A stretch of DNA of 64,000 nt, from contig JACKQL020000006.1 of assembly GCA_018296165.2 (NCBI GenBank), forward strand, positions 992,001-1,056,000. Reading direction: 5' to 3'. The notes beneath the pieces are model-generated. The model ran no database searches. It was not told where the DNA came from and worked only from the letters and a program-made list of their open reading frames with translations. Position numbers and translations under genes: made by a program. Each line of letters begins with the position of its first letter. The stretch's first letter is position 1. This document shows positions 10,069-21,290 of the stretch, piece after piece. The stretch is from Termitomyces sp. T153. Its lineage: Eukaryota > Basidiomycota > Agaricomycetes > Agaricales > Lyophyllaceae.

Positions 10069-13000
10069 ATGGGCTCTGGGGCTAAGGGAGGATCAGCAGG
10101 AATGGTGGTTGATCAAACACAGGCTCAAATCATGCCCCAGGGCACACAACATCACTCTCAGTTGGGCATGAGCATGCACAATGTACATGCATTCCAATGT
10201 GTGGCACAGCAACTGCCCCAGCTAACAGTGTTTCTACAATACTTTGGACAGATACCTGTGCAGCTGGTTCAGAGTGGACAGCCTGCTGAGTGGCAGGGAG
10301 TGGCCCACCTGCAACCACAAATACTCAGCCAAGGGCAAACACCCTTCTTCAATCCATATTATGGCATGCCATCCTTGATGCAAGGACAGATTCTGTTAGC
10401 AAGTTCAGGTATGATGCCTCAGCGACAGACTCAGGTACTGCAAGTAGCAGTACAGCAACAGGCCCCAATAGGCCAACTTCAGATTGTTTCTGCTATGGCT
10501 CTGGCCACAGCACCATACTCAGACAGTCATGTCCACCCAATGGACATGGAAATGGAGGTGCCATTGGGGTGTCTGATGCAGACTGCATGGTTGAACTCTC
10601 TTCCATGTTGGAATTGATGTAATAATCAGGAGCTAGTGGATTGTGGAGAACAGGGTCCACAAGGAGTATCTAGGAGAGAAGAGTACCATCTCCCCAGCAT
10701 GAAACACCATCATGGGGATCCCCACCACCATGAGTGAGAGACTTGCCTCTATGGCAGGGCAAGTATGACAGCTATAGGCAATAGCAGGAGCTGCAACAGC
10801 AATTGCCCTTGTCACCAAAGCATTCAGCAGCTGAGAAGGGCAATGGACATGCAGAAGAGGAGGTGCTGAGTTGAGAAGAGGATTCTAACATGGAATCATT
10901 GAGACAAAGGCTAATCCAAGCAAATTAGCATGTACTGCCAGGGACTGCGATGCTGCAGGACTCACTCATAAGAGTAGTCCTGGGAGAGCTACTTGACACA
11001 ATCAACCTGTTGCAAGAGCAACAGTATAACACAGTGAAGCAATTCACTCAGGTGCTCAAAAGTGGGCATCCACACCAGAGGAGGCACTTCACACCAAGGT
11101 GAAGTGTGCTAGGGTGTTACCACCTACAGGGGCATCCACAGTAGTGGATGCAACAAGTCAAGGTAAGGCTTTGGGAGTCCAGGGTAGAACACCTGGATTG
11201 GTGTCTGTCCTAGAGGAGACTATGGGTGCAGTGCTGAAAATGGGAGGCACTGTGGCATAGCAAGAACTTTCAGAGTCCTTGCATGCTCCTAAGGCCTCAA
11301 AAGGCTAGGTGATTTGAGAAGATGACATCAAGCATCTTTCCACAGTGGCTTTTCCCACAAATGTACCACTAGCTGCCAAGACAATCAGCATTCAATTTTT
11401 GCTAATGCAAACTCACTGCTGGCACTCAATTGTGTTTCTTTGGGAAAAAATCAAAAGGAAACCTTTTATACCATTTCCTATATGGCAATTTCTGATGGAA
11501 AAAGTCTTTGAACAAAGGAAATTTGCCTTTTTGTATAGTAAAAAGCTAGCCAACAGATGACAGGTTTCTTTGACTCTTTTTCCATTAGAAATAATTTCTG
11601 GCCCCAGCAGTGACTGTGGACATGCCACATGCTAGCTACCCCATATTTGTCCCTGATGTTAATAATTCCTCAGATAAGAAGGTAGGAGGTTTCATGCCTG
11701 CAAGCTGGATAGATTCAGCAACAGGTGCATGCATGCACCCAGCAGGCAATTCAGAGGATAAGGCAGCCACAACAACAAGCAACAATGAGTTGACCAATGA
11801 GGAAGAGATAGTCCAACAAAAACATGCCCAAAAGGCATGTAATGTAAAGAAGAAGACCAAGTGTAGGAAGCTTGCTGTGGAAGAGGCCCATCACAAGGAG
11901 AACATCAGGGAAATAGTGATAGGGCAAATCCCTGAGGATTTGGGTATCATTTGGCACTCCAATGGGTGGGTGGAGCACCTCAATCTGTTCTTTGGCAGCA
12001 GGCTATCTTGCCACTTTTATTATGGACAATAGGACAATACCATATAGGTTAACAAGGATGCTGTCTGAGCAGCAGCACATAAAAAATGTGAAAAGCAAGT
12101 ATATGTGAGTAAGCCCACACAGTTGACTAAAATTGCTCCCAATGGTTTCCCTATGAATCCCCAGGAGCTGAAGCAGATGTACAAATTTGTGCATAATGAG
12201 TATGCTGACTATCAATAGAGAATTGACAGTTACTACCTGCTAGTTCAATTCCAGCAAGTGAGCAAGAATATGCTTCTGTCATGGTTTGATAAGACCATGG
12301 CCATGGTGGTGGATGATCCAGAGGTGAATACACTCAAACCTCTAGTAAGTACTGTAGATCCTGCACTTTACACACAGGAAAGTCCCATCTCCAAGGGAAC
12401 AGTAAGGTGGAAGGAAAAGGCTGGTCATTGAGTATGGACAATCACTGGGGTATGGTCAGATGAAGTGGGCTTCACTCTGGAATTGGAGTCAACAACATAA
12501 CACATGCTATATTATTGTCATCCTGTAATGCCAATTTTGGTGCCAGGACTAGCATTTAACTGGGCTTGGATTCACTGGTGAACCATCTTTGGGCTTGCCC
12601 TCACTTGCTTGTTGTCCCCACAGGGACAGGCAAGGTTGGCATTTGCCAAGCATGTGTTTGCTTGTCCTGGTATGTACCAAGAGGCCATAGATGCATACAA
12701 CCATGCCCATCCCAAGGCACCATTCAACAATGCATTTGCTACTTTGCAAGTACACATTCACTAGCCTGTCTTTCACAATAACAAAGCAGACCAAATCACA
12801 TATGATGTTGTCATCCATGTATTGCTTCACAACCAGGTCCCTCCCAAGTTTGTGAACCATTGCTATATGTTCAGAGTGGTATGCTTGGAATACCACTTCC
12901 ACAAACACCATGACACCCCAAAACAGAATACCTTGTAGTTGATGATGCTTGTCATCAATGTCTTATGACTTATGGTACTCCCAAGGCCATCATTGAATGG

Positions 13001-13390
13001 GATGGCTGGTGCACTCCCCTTGACAAGGACATTGATCACCTCAATGCACTAATACAGCATGAGGCCAGCTTGAATGAGCATTATGAGTGATGTGGCCTAT
13101 ATTATCTGGTGGGAATAAACTCTACCAGAGCTAGCCTGCAACAGAGGATGGCAGCCCATGGTTTAACTCCTCACATGCACTCCATGCCAGCTATGGAAGA
13201 AGTTGGTCCCTCTTCATCAGATCCCCAGGCCCAAGGCCTCCAGCCTGCAGTGGCACCTGGCTCCAGTTTGAGTTATGCCAATCTCAATGAACCATGCCAC
13301 TGCCTGTTGACAAGGCTGAACTGTCATATGAGTAGGCACATCACTCCTTGTCCCATAGTATATTATTGTCCATGCATCCACTCAGACCAC
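10069..13390 (+). pseudogene. degraded extra ORF of M, downstream of pol, same strand
   Basis: About 3.3 kb between the chromodomain and the polypurine tract reads as a chain of plus-strand frames. The first (10,069-10,617) is Gln/Met/Pro-rich. A Lys-rich block follows (11,610-12,032; KKKTKCRKLAVEEAHHK, then GIIWHSNGWVEHLN). Then come a helical segment (MYKFVHNEYADYQ, QQVSKNMLLSWFDKT near 12,175-12,300) and AFNWAWIHW with FAKHVFACPGMYQEAIDAYNHAHPKAPFNNAF near 12,552-12,755. These pieces are consistent with one long protein of unknown function carried by the element. I do not recognise a named domain. It could also be a captured host gene or part of another element. Confidence 0.5.
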
Positions 13391-13400
13391 ATTGTGGTCT

Positions 13401-13426
13401 AAAGGGGGGGTGTAATGGACTATACC
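13401..13426 (+). repeat. polypurine tract and first 16 bp of M's 3' LTR
   Basis: AAAGGGGGGG (13,401-13,410) directly precedes TGTAATGG, the expected arrangement of plus-strand primer and LTR start. Element A interrupts it after ATACC (13,422-13,426). The LTR would continue at 29,715. Its far end is not identified. Confidence 0.55.
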
Positions 13427-13795
13427 TGTCAGGGGACTTCCATTTCCAACCTCCATGACTGGTTCCAGCACCTCTGCAGCTTGTTTGATGTCTTCAGGGC
13501 TCTTTCTAGAACCCCAGAGATCTCCAGAGAACTGCAGAGTTCTCTGTATTACCTCAGCAATCATTGCTCTAGGGTTAGGAGCAGCTCTGATCTTCTATAC
13601 AGTAGTTCCCATGCCTCCACCACCTGCTGATGTGCTGTGCCAAGCAGCAGGGATCCTTAGACTTGTTCTCTTTAGATTCTCCTCTGCTAGGTGATTAGTT
13701 ACTAATTGTATCATTGTCTACCCCACTAATATACTTTGGATTCCCCTCTGCTAGCTGTGTGACTCCAATCCACTGCTCTGGAGGTTGCCCTTACA
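13427..13795 (+). repeat. 5' LTR of element A (369 bp)
   Basis: It starts TGTCAGGGGACTTCC and ends GGTTGCCCTTACA. Length equals that of the 3' LTR exactly. No clear TATA box is seen. AGACTTGTTCT (13,659-13,669) matches the reverse complement of the sequence just after the LTR. Differences from the 3' LTR are almost all transitions, many as TG in one copy against CA in the other. Confidence 0.95.
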
Positions 13796-13797
13796 GC

Positions 13798-13808
13798 AGA
13801 ACAAGTCT
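13798..13808 (+). promoter_or_regulatory. self-primer binding site of element A
   Basis: AGAACAAGTCT begins 2 nt after the LTR end and is the exact complement of AGACTTGTTCT inside the LTR (13,659-13,669). In Tf1/sushi elements the first 11 nt of the RNA fold back onto such a site and are cleaved to prime reverse transcription. The 11-nt length is the same as in Tf1. That the RNA starts at 13,659 is inferred, not shown. Confidence 0.7.
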
Positions 13809-13898
13809 TCTAAAACTGGTCTGGAAGCCCCTCATAGCTGCAAGGAACCTCCAAACTGCTATTTATTGCTTCTCCACCAGGATTATACACTGCAGAGT

Positions 13899-15124
13899 TC
13901 TATGTCTCAGCTTGCCAACCCAGACACACCCTCAGAGGCCCTGGCCCCACAGGACAAGCCTGGACTTGCCTGCTACACTTAGAAACCTAGGTGCAATTAA
14001 CACAATCATCTCTCACTCACCATACTACCAAACTCTCTACCCTCCATCAAATGACAGATCTTATCTCCCAATTGCTCCAGGCATTGTTCAAACACCTAAC
14101 CCCTAACTCCATCCCTCCTGCAGCTGCAGAACCAGCCCTAATCCCCTCTACATCTGTCCCTGCAGCTCTGATGACCCTGCAGCCATGGATTCTGCATCCA
14201 GTGCTACCAGACACATATGACAGTGCCTGCTCCAGTGGGGAGCAATTCCTGCAGTCCTGCCTCACCTATATCCACCTCAGTAGGGACACCTTTGACTCCA
14301 ATGCATTGAAAATAGCCTGGGTGCTGTTGTACATAAAGTCCAGACATGCTTCCACCTATGCACTATGAGTTTTCCATCACCCTGGAAGCATTGGAAGTTT
14401 TCCAGACTGGGCCACCTTTGGGAAGGACTTCCATGCAGAGTTTTACCCATTAGACCCTGCCAAGACCATGGCCTTGACATTACATGATAGGGAGCAATAT
14501 GGGCAAGAGAAGCATATACTGGATAAGTACATTGACTTGTTCTGGACTCTGGTCAAGCAGGCCACCTACCCCAATGACCTTCAACTATGCCTCACCTTCC
14601 AGGATGGCTTGCACCTCACACTGATGGAATGCATTGAGAATCTTGTGGAGGGTTGCTTCAACAATAAAAAGATTGCATTGTGGTATGAGGTGGCCTGGAA
14701 CTAATGGCAACTCATGGAGATCTAAAGGGAGCTCTTCCATCTACATTCTGCACTGTGCTCTGCTCCAATCAGCAATTTCCACCACTCCACACCTGCTTGC
14801 CCAATGCTGGCCTTTACTCCAGCCATCCTCACAGCATGCCCCCTACTGCAGGGGATCCCTATGAACAGAGACCCCACCAGGCAGCTCCGCACTGCCTTGC
14901 TGCTGTCCCAGAGAGGCCAGAAGCCTGGGCACTATGCATGGCACTGCCCCCTGGGCCTGGAGGAATGCTACCTCTCCATGGTAGAGCAGGAGGAACTCCT
15001 CCTGCAGCTGCTAGCTATAAGGAATGCCACTGGAGCTCTGTCACTGGATGAGCCTATGCTAGAGTTGACTCCAGAGGAGATCAGTGCATGTGCCTCACCC
15101 CCAGAGCTGGAGGAGGATTTTTAG
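13899..15124 (+). pseudogene. gag of element A, broken
   Basis: A likely start is the ATG at 13,899 (MSQLANPDTPSEALAPQDK). The frame changes near 13,990, after which MQLTQSSLTHHTTKLSTLHQMTDLISQLLQAL matches A' gag. The capsid part follows (PDTYDSACSSGEQFLQSCLTYIHLSRD, then a frame with ALTLHDREQYGQEKHILDKYIDLFWTLVKQATYPNDLQLCLTFQDGL). The zinc knuckle near 14,905-14,945 reads SQRGQKPGHYAWHC: the first two Cys found in A' are lost here. At least three frameshifts or stops separate the parts. 13,796-13,898 is leader. Confidence 0.85.
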
Positions 15125-15333
15125 TTGAGTGACAGATGAGGTGTACACCTCCATCAGTGAGTGCTAACAGGTTCTTGTGACTATGGATAGAAAATGAAAC
15201 TGCCTTTTCCAACACCCTTCATTCTAAGACAGAGGAACCTCAACACTCCCCTGCAGACATACAAACACTAACTCCAGAGTCCCTGCAGAGCTCCCTAACA
15301 CCTCTGAAGATCTGTCAGCACAGCTCTGCCTGG

Positions 15334-15872
15334 GTGCATCAAATGACCCAACAGTATGTGATGGCTTCCAGCCCATCTACCAACTCCCTGCATCTCAATG
15401 TCAAGATTGAGACAACAGACACCCAGCAGACCTGCAGAGTCACAGCTCTTCTAGATAGTGGAGCAATGGGACTGTTCCTGAACTTGGAATTTGTCAAACA
15501 CCACAGCCTGACCACACAGCCCCTCTCCAAGTCCATTCCAGTCTACAACATTGATGGAATGCCTAACAAAGCAGACACCATCAACTCCATGATTGACCTG
15601 GTCCTTTGCTATTAGAACCATATGGAGTTGCTGTGTTTGCCATCACCTGCCTGGATAGGCAGGACATGATCCTTTGTTTCATGTGGCTCCACAAGCACAA
15701 CCCTGAGGCCAATTGGACCAAAAAAGAGGTAACCATGAGCAGGTGCCCCCAAAAGTGCTCTGCCTATGCCATGGAGGATAGGGCAGAGCACTGGGCCCAA
15801 GTTCAAGAACATGCAGCCATCTATGCATATGCACCAGCCCTCTCCTCTTTGCAGATCTAGACCTTCTGGATC
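15334..15872 (+). pseudogene. protease and pol linker of element A, cut by element B
   Basis: TALLDSGAMGLFLNLEFVKHHSL (catalytic D-S-G at 15,454-15,462) is the retropepsin active site, with TINSMIDLVLCYW downstream. After a stop at 15,613 a second frame continues with ITCLDRQDMILCFMWLHKHNPEANW, the ILG(F/M)xWLxxHNPxIDW-like motif of gypsy pol, and the linker CPQKCSAYAMEDRAEHWAQVQEH. The sequence stops at LLDP, where element B enters (TSD CCCCA, 15,873-15,877). It resumes at 26,012. Confidence 0.9.
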
Positions 15873-15877
15873 CCCCA

Positions 15878-16682
15878 TGTCACAACCCACTCCCTGGACC
15901 CCCAACATTGTTCCCAGGTTGCTCACTTCTCCAGAGTCCCTCCCCCAATGCCTCATTAAAACCCCCAACCATCAAACACCCTCCACAGTCACCCTAGGTA
16001 ATCCTGACACTTCTCTAGCAAACTCTGATGGCCCTCTAACTAACTCCAATGACCTTCTCCACAGCTATCAACACTTCTCTTGACCCTCCTGAGCTCCTGG
16101 AACCCTCCCCTACCATTCCTAACCCCATTGTGCATCTCCAGCTCACCACTCTGGCTCATCCAACCTCCTCTGGAGCATCATGACATTTCTGGAGTGACCT
16201 GCATCCCCAACTGATTCCATCAGAATATTGCTATGGTCCACTCCTTGATTGCAACCAACACCCATGAACTCTGCATGGCTCCATTGAGCCCTGCCACCAC
16301 ACTCACTGCCTCCTGGAGCTCTCCAGTAGTCAGTATATAATCCATAGAATAGCACCTCATACTCTAGTCTTGATATTGCATTAACTGGTTACTTGTGTCT
16401 TGTGTTTCTTTCTGTCTCTGTTTCTAATTTTAGTCTCAAATCTATCTCTTTTTGCAGTCTCGTCTTGTCTTGCCTCTGTCTTGTCTTGATTGTCTCTATT
16501 TCCATTGTTTTCTAAGTCCTTTTCAACTCCAACATCAGTATGAACTCCATGCACATGTTATGACCCCCAAACATTCTTACAACAACTCTGGACCTTGCTT
16601 CTCACTTGGCCCCAGAACTCATCAAGTCTTAACTGATCCCTCGTCAAAAATCCAGCTCCACCCCCATCACTTGCAAAGCCTC
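15878..16682 (+). repeat. 5' LTR of element B, 3' part deleted
   Basis: This matches the 3' LTR (24,946 onward) from the first base through TTGCAAAGCCT, then passes directly into gag sequence (CTGGAAGTCTGGGCAG). About 260 bp of U5, the primer-binding site and the start of gag (present in B2 at 31,136-32,580) are missing. TTGCAA occurs on both sides of the junction, suggesting microhomology. The TATA box (TATATAA, 16,334-16,340) and predicted RNA start AGTCTTGATATTG (16,366) remain. Confidence 0.88.
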
Positions 16683-18650
16683 CACTCTGGAAGTCTGGGC
16701 AGATTAACTTCTTGATTTTCACAAATGCTATCTGCAAAGAAACCTCCCCGAAATGATGCAAGGCACTGTGGGAATCAACACTAATTTATGGAACAAGCTC
16801 CATGCACTAGTTGAAGAAATCCACACTAATCTGAACCCCCACCCATTTGAAGATCCTCTGGACTCTCCCTGCTCCTTCCATGTGCAATGCAAGGAACCTG
16901 TTAGAATATAAAGTGAAGCCCTATCTCCCATTCCCTGCCAGCAGGAAGAATTTAATGCAGCCTCCAGCATCTTGAGAAACCTCAACCTCATGGGGGGATT
17001 GTTTGATCAATCTGCCACCCACACCTTGGCCCTTTCCACTTGTCCTCAGGCCAACTCCATCCCCAGTGCCTTTCATACATGGAATCAACCTGCTGCCCCC
17101 AAACCCCATGCACAATGGCCACCCCTATGCATTGATGACAACAACCAGACTCTCTCCTATATTAATGAGCCAGGTAACCCTGCTGATGAGCCTGCCCCAC
17201 ATAACAGACCTCCCCACTTCAACCTCCATGACTCCCATGTCAATGCCCCTCCACTAGAACATCCTAGTCCTTCTGAGACAACCTATGGGCTCCAGGGCAT
17301 CCCAACCCCCTTTTCCCTCCAACCCCTCTTGTCTCCCACCCATTCTGATGCCCAAGCCCCCTGCTGATACAAATTACTTTGGACTCCCCCACTTCTGAAG
17401 GACCCCCTCCTCCTTGATGGGCCCCAGGGCCTCCTCCAAGCAACATGGGCCAACCTCCCAGCAGAGGGCCTCCCAATGGCAGACCACCTGAAGGATGGAG
17501 CCCAGCTATGGACAACTTTCCCCCCCCCCCCCCAGCATGGAAACAGAAACAATTACTATTACTACTACAATGCTGGACCCCTGTCCCAAACTCAAAACAC
17601 ACAGGACAATACTTGCAATGTACTGGCTCAGAAAGGGAAACTTGACATTCAAAAGCCCAAATTTTTCACTGGCCACAACCCCTGGAAATGGCACATCTTT
17701 GTAACACAGTGTCTAACAATGTTCTAAGCTAAGCCCATTACCTTCCAACTTGAGAGCTCATGAGTAGCCTTTGCTGCATCATATTTGCAGAGTATTGCCT
17801 TCAACCATTATACTGTGCTACTCTGGTTCAATTCCAACAACTCTGTACTCTCCAATTGGCTCACTTTCACCCAGGAATTCTCTAGTAAGTTTGGCATCCT
17901 TGACACTGTAGCAGAAGCAGAGGAGAACCTCTTCAACCTCCAAATGTGCAATAACAAACACTTCATGACCTTCATCATATGATTTGAATAGGAAGCCTAT
18001 GAAACCAGGTGGAACTACAATGCTCTCCGATTTGCCCTCCATCATGCCCCACTTCAATGGATCAAGGATGTCCTTTGTCTCATGCCCAAGCAAACCACAT
18101 ACAATGGATACAAGGCACTTGTTACTCAGGTTGACTAGCATTACTGGAAAGACTGGAGTGAGAACACAGCACTGCAGACTTTATGGAACACCTTCAGCAA
18201 TACCAATCGGCAGACCAGAGCAACCAATAGCAATCAACTTCCAATCCCCATCAACCCTGCCAACCCCACACCTTGTTTCCCACTGGGCTAAGGACCTTCT
18301 AGCACCAATTGACCCCCAGGACAAAACACCCACCTGCCCAACTCAACACTGCCAACCTCTATGAGGCTCCAGAACTCCTGGACACCAATCTTGACAACCT
18401 CAATGACACTCTGGATTCTGCTGACAACCAAGAAGCCCTATGTGTGAACAAGATTTGGAATAGGCCATGGGTTAACATACTGGAGGAGACTCAGGAGAAA
18501 CAATAGAAGGAGGGTGCATGCATCCTGTGTGATAAGCAGGGACACTTTATCAGTAGCTGTCCTAAATGCCAGGTGATGGGATGCACCATGTGGACTATCA
18601 ACAGAGAAGACTATGACTACCAGTTTACAGAAAATGAGTCAGCAGTTTAG
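16683..18650 (+). pseudogene. gag of element B with zinc knuckle
   Basis: Several frames together follow the B2 gag. They comprise a segment with FHKCYLQRNLPEMMQGTVGI, a Pro-rich segment (16,972-17,730, with a 14-C run at 17,520-17,533), the capsid part (WLTFTQEFSSKFGILDTVAEAEENLFNLQM near 17,851-17,946), and the nucleocapsid knuckle CILCDKQGHFISSC (18,519-18,560). WTINREDYDYQF closes it. Stops such as the one before the knuckle inactivate it. The N-terminal part is deleted together with the LTR end. Confidence 0.85.
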
Positions 18651-18733
18651 GTCCTAAAGACACACTAGACTGCAGACCAGACCCCAACATCTTTTCTGCC
18701 CCAGCCACACTTCTCTGCACAATAGTATTTGCC

Positions 18734-19770
18734 TTGGACAACTTCCTAGCACACCTCCCCTCCCACTCCTCCACCACCCTCCTTCTTCACACTACCCTCC
18801 CCTTTTCTGACAACTCTGTCCCCACACTAGTCAACAGCAGTGCCACAGATAACTTGATTGATGATTCCCTAGCAGCACTCACTCCCCAACACCTGTGCCA
18901 CCTCTCCACTCCAATCCTCCTCAAGCTCTTCAACAGCAACTCCACCCCTGCCAGAGATATCACATATTGCCTGGAGATGACCATGACCTTTGCCAATGGA
19001 CAACAACAAGAACTCCAATTACTTGTCACAAAACTACACCCCTCTGCCCCCATTGTCTTAGGCTTCTCATAGCTCTGCTCCATCAATCCTGCATTGACTG
19101 GCCCAGCCTCACCCTCTGCCTTGACCAGAACAACCCAACTGGCTCTGGACTAGTGCCCTTCAATGTCTCACTCCCCTCCAAAAATCCCAAGACCACAATC
19201 AATCAACTCTGGACTCCCCTGCAGCTCTACTCAAAGTCTGCATAGTCATTTGTCATCAGTGTTTGACTCAATGGCTTGCCCAAGGTCCTCCCTGCCCTCA
19301 TTTTACAGCAGCACCTCCAGCATCTTTGTCAGCAGCCAACTTGACTTCTGATGCAATGACCTTAACAAGCCCCTTAAGCTCCAACTCTTTGATGGAAGCC
19401 CCACCACAATAGGAATCACTCAATACTACAACAACACCCTTACCCTTGACAATGACCTACAATTTCAGGCCCAGCTTCTTGTTACCCAACTCCCCCCATT
19501 AACTCTAATTGTGCTCAGACTTCTGTGGCTACAAGATGTCAACCCCAACATTGACTGGAAAAACCTCACCATGCAATTTCCCAGCCCTGAAGCAAGTCTA
19601 GTAGCCACCATCCCCCCCTGCCTCCAGTCTGTCATGGGCTCCAACATCTCTAACCCTGGTACCAGCACCTCTGGAGCAACCCAAAGCCCCTTGACTTTCA
19701 ATGGCAACCCAGAAGGTGAAAGAAATGCAAACCCACCAGCTAACATTAAAATCATTGGCACTTTCCCCTT
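18734..19770 (+). pseudogene. protease region of element B, active-site Asp lost
   Basis: LVNSSATDNLIDDSLAAL (codons around 18,827-18,880) corresponds to the retropepsin motif L-(I/V)-D-S-G-A-T-x-N-F-I-D. Asp is Asn and Gly is Ser here. Downstream are ILLKLFNSNSTPARDITYCLEMTMTFANGQQQELQLLVTKLHPSAPIVLGFSXL and a second block (19,490-19,560) with LRLLWLQDVNPNIDWKN, the usual WL..HNPxIDW end of gypsy protease. The GTCGAC-to-GTCAAC change that removes Asp is a CG-to-CA change and is also found in B2. Confidence 0.85.
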
Positions 19771-19773
19771 TGC

Positions 19774-20784
19774 ATGCATCTTACAAGATGGCACCCTGCC
19801 TTCCAGCTACAAATCATGCCAGCCTTACTGGAGGAGCACCTCCATGCAGAAACTACCTTGCTGGAGTGCAAAACAGAGGAGCAGATCCTATATGAAGTAG
19901 TTCTTCCAGAGTATCATGAATTTGCTGACATGTTCTCTAAAGGGAGTGCCAAAGAACTTCCCCCACATTGCTTCTACAATCACAAGATCAACCTTGAAGA
20001 AGATGCCTTGCTACCATTTGGCAAAATCTACAACATGTCCAAGATTGAGCTCTGGGCCCTGAAGAAATACCTTGACAACATGCTTGGAAAAGGCTTCATA
20101 CACCTGTCAATCTCCACTGCCAGCATCCTGGTCTTGTTTGCCAAGAAGAAGAACAGATCACTCAGACTCTGTGTAGATTACTGGGGACTTAACAAAGTCA
20201 GCAAAAAGAACCAGTATCCTCTCCTCCTGATTGGAGACCTTGTTGATCACCTCTGCAGTGCCAAGATCTACACAAAGATAAACCTCTACTCTGGCTACAA
20301 CAATGTCTGGATTGCTCCAGAACATGAATGGAAGACCACCTTTCACACTCACTATAGCCTCTTTGAGTACCTAGTAATGCTCTTCAGAATGACTAACTCC
20401 CCTGCCACCTTCCAGTATTTCATGAATGACATCTTGCATGACATGAACAATGTTTTTGTCATTGTGTACCTGGACGACATACTGATCTACTTGAATTTGC
20501 CCAAGGAGCATCTGGAGCATGTCTACTGCATTCTAGAATGACTCTGGGAGTACCATCTCCATGCCAAACCCAAGAAATGCTCCTTTCATATGATGAAGGT
20601 CAAATACCTTGGAGTCATTATCACCCCTGATAGCATATGCATAGACTCCACCAAGGTTGAAGCCATACTCAACTGGCCTCTGCTACAGAACATCAAGGAG
20701 GTACAGTTGTTTCTAGGGTTTGCTAACTTTTATTGCTGATTCATCAACAACTATTCCAGAATCACCGAACCCCTCAACTGACTC
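19774..20784 (+). pseudogene. reverse transcriptase of element B
   Basis: The 19,774-20,541 frame is nearly complete: PEYHEFADMFSKGSAKELPPH (entry), LFAKKKNRSLRLCVDYWGLNKVSKKNQYPLLLIGDLVDHL (fingers), [48 protein letters not shown], and the catalytic VYLDDILIY with YLDD at 20,467-20,478. A TGA at 20,539 ends it. The connection KCSFHMMKVKYLGVIITPDSICIDSTKVEAILNWPLLQ follows in the same frame to 20,784. It copies the element RNA into DNA. Among the RTs in this window this is the only family A/B copy with an intact YLDD. Confidence 0.92.
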
Positions 20785-21290
20785 ATGTGGAGGGACACTT
20801 CTTGGGATTGGGACAGCAAGTGCCAAGGTGTATTCCTCCTCCTGAAGAAGGCCTTCACCTCTGCTCCAGTCCTCCACCATTTTGACCCCTCCCTGCCAAT
20901 CATGCTTGAATGCAATGCCTCCAACTATGCCATTGCTGGAATACTCTTCCAGTTAGACTCCAGAGGCAAGAACCTCTGCTCCATCACCTTCTACACTCAC
21001 TCGATGATCTCCACAGAGCTCAACTATGATATCTATGACAAAGAACTCCTCACAATTATCAAAGCCTTCCATCAGTAGTGGGCCTACCTCAAGGGATCCC
21101 TGCACCACATTCAAGTCTACTCTGACCACAACAATCTGCAATACTTCATGACTACAAAGCAACTCAGCCGCTGCCAAGCTCAATGGTCCAAAACCCTCTT
21201 GGAGTATGACTTTACCATCCACTACTGCCCCAGACAACTTGGCATGAAGCCCAATGCCCTCACTCAGAAGTCCAACATGTATCCAAAAAA
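20785..21290 (+). pseudogene. RNase H of element B
   Basis: The frame contains CQGVFLLLKKAFTSAPVLHHFDPSLPIMLECNASNYAIAGILFQ. In this domain the usual first catalytic Asp of the E/VDASDxAxG motif is Asn here (ECNASN). NYDIYDKELLTIIKAFHQ gives the Glu. After a stop at 21,078, YSDHNNLQYFMTTKQLSRCQAQWSKTLLEYDFTIHYCPRQLGMKPNALTQK continues. RNase H would remove the RNA template and generate the polypurine primer. Confidence 0.88.

Larger units (their letters stand above)
3386..13426 (+). mobile_element. Ty3/gypsy retrotransposon M, truncated at left and interrupted
   Basis: A plus-strand series of broken frames gives gag with a zinc knuckle, protease, a pol linker, RNase H, integrase and chromodomain, followed by an extra ORF and a polypurine tract. 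This order marks it as a chromovirus-type Ty3/gypsy element. It is cut on the left by A', and a solo LTR (6,391-6,949) interrupts pol. Element A is inserted 16 bp into its apparent 3' LTR. The RT core is deleted. Its 5' LTR is not visible. Of the layers whose order can be read, it is the oldest, because others insert into it. Confidence 0.85.
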
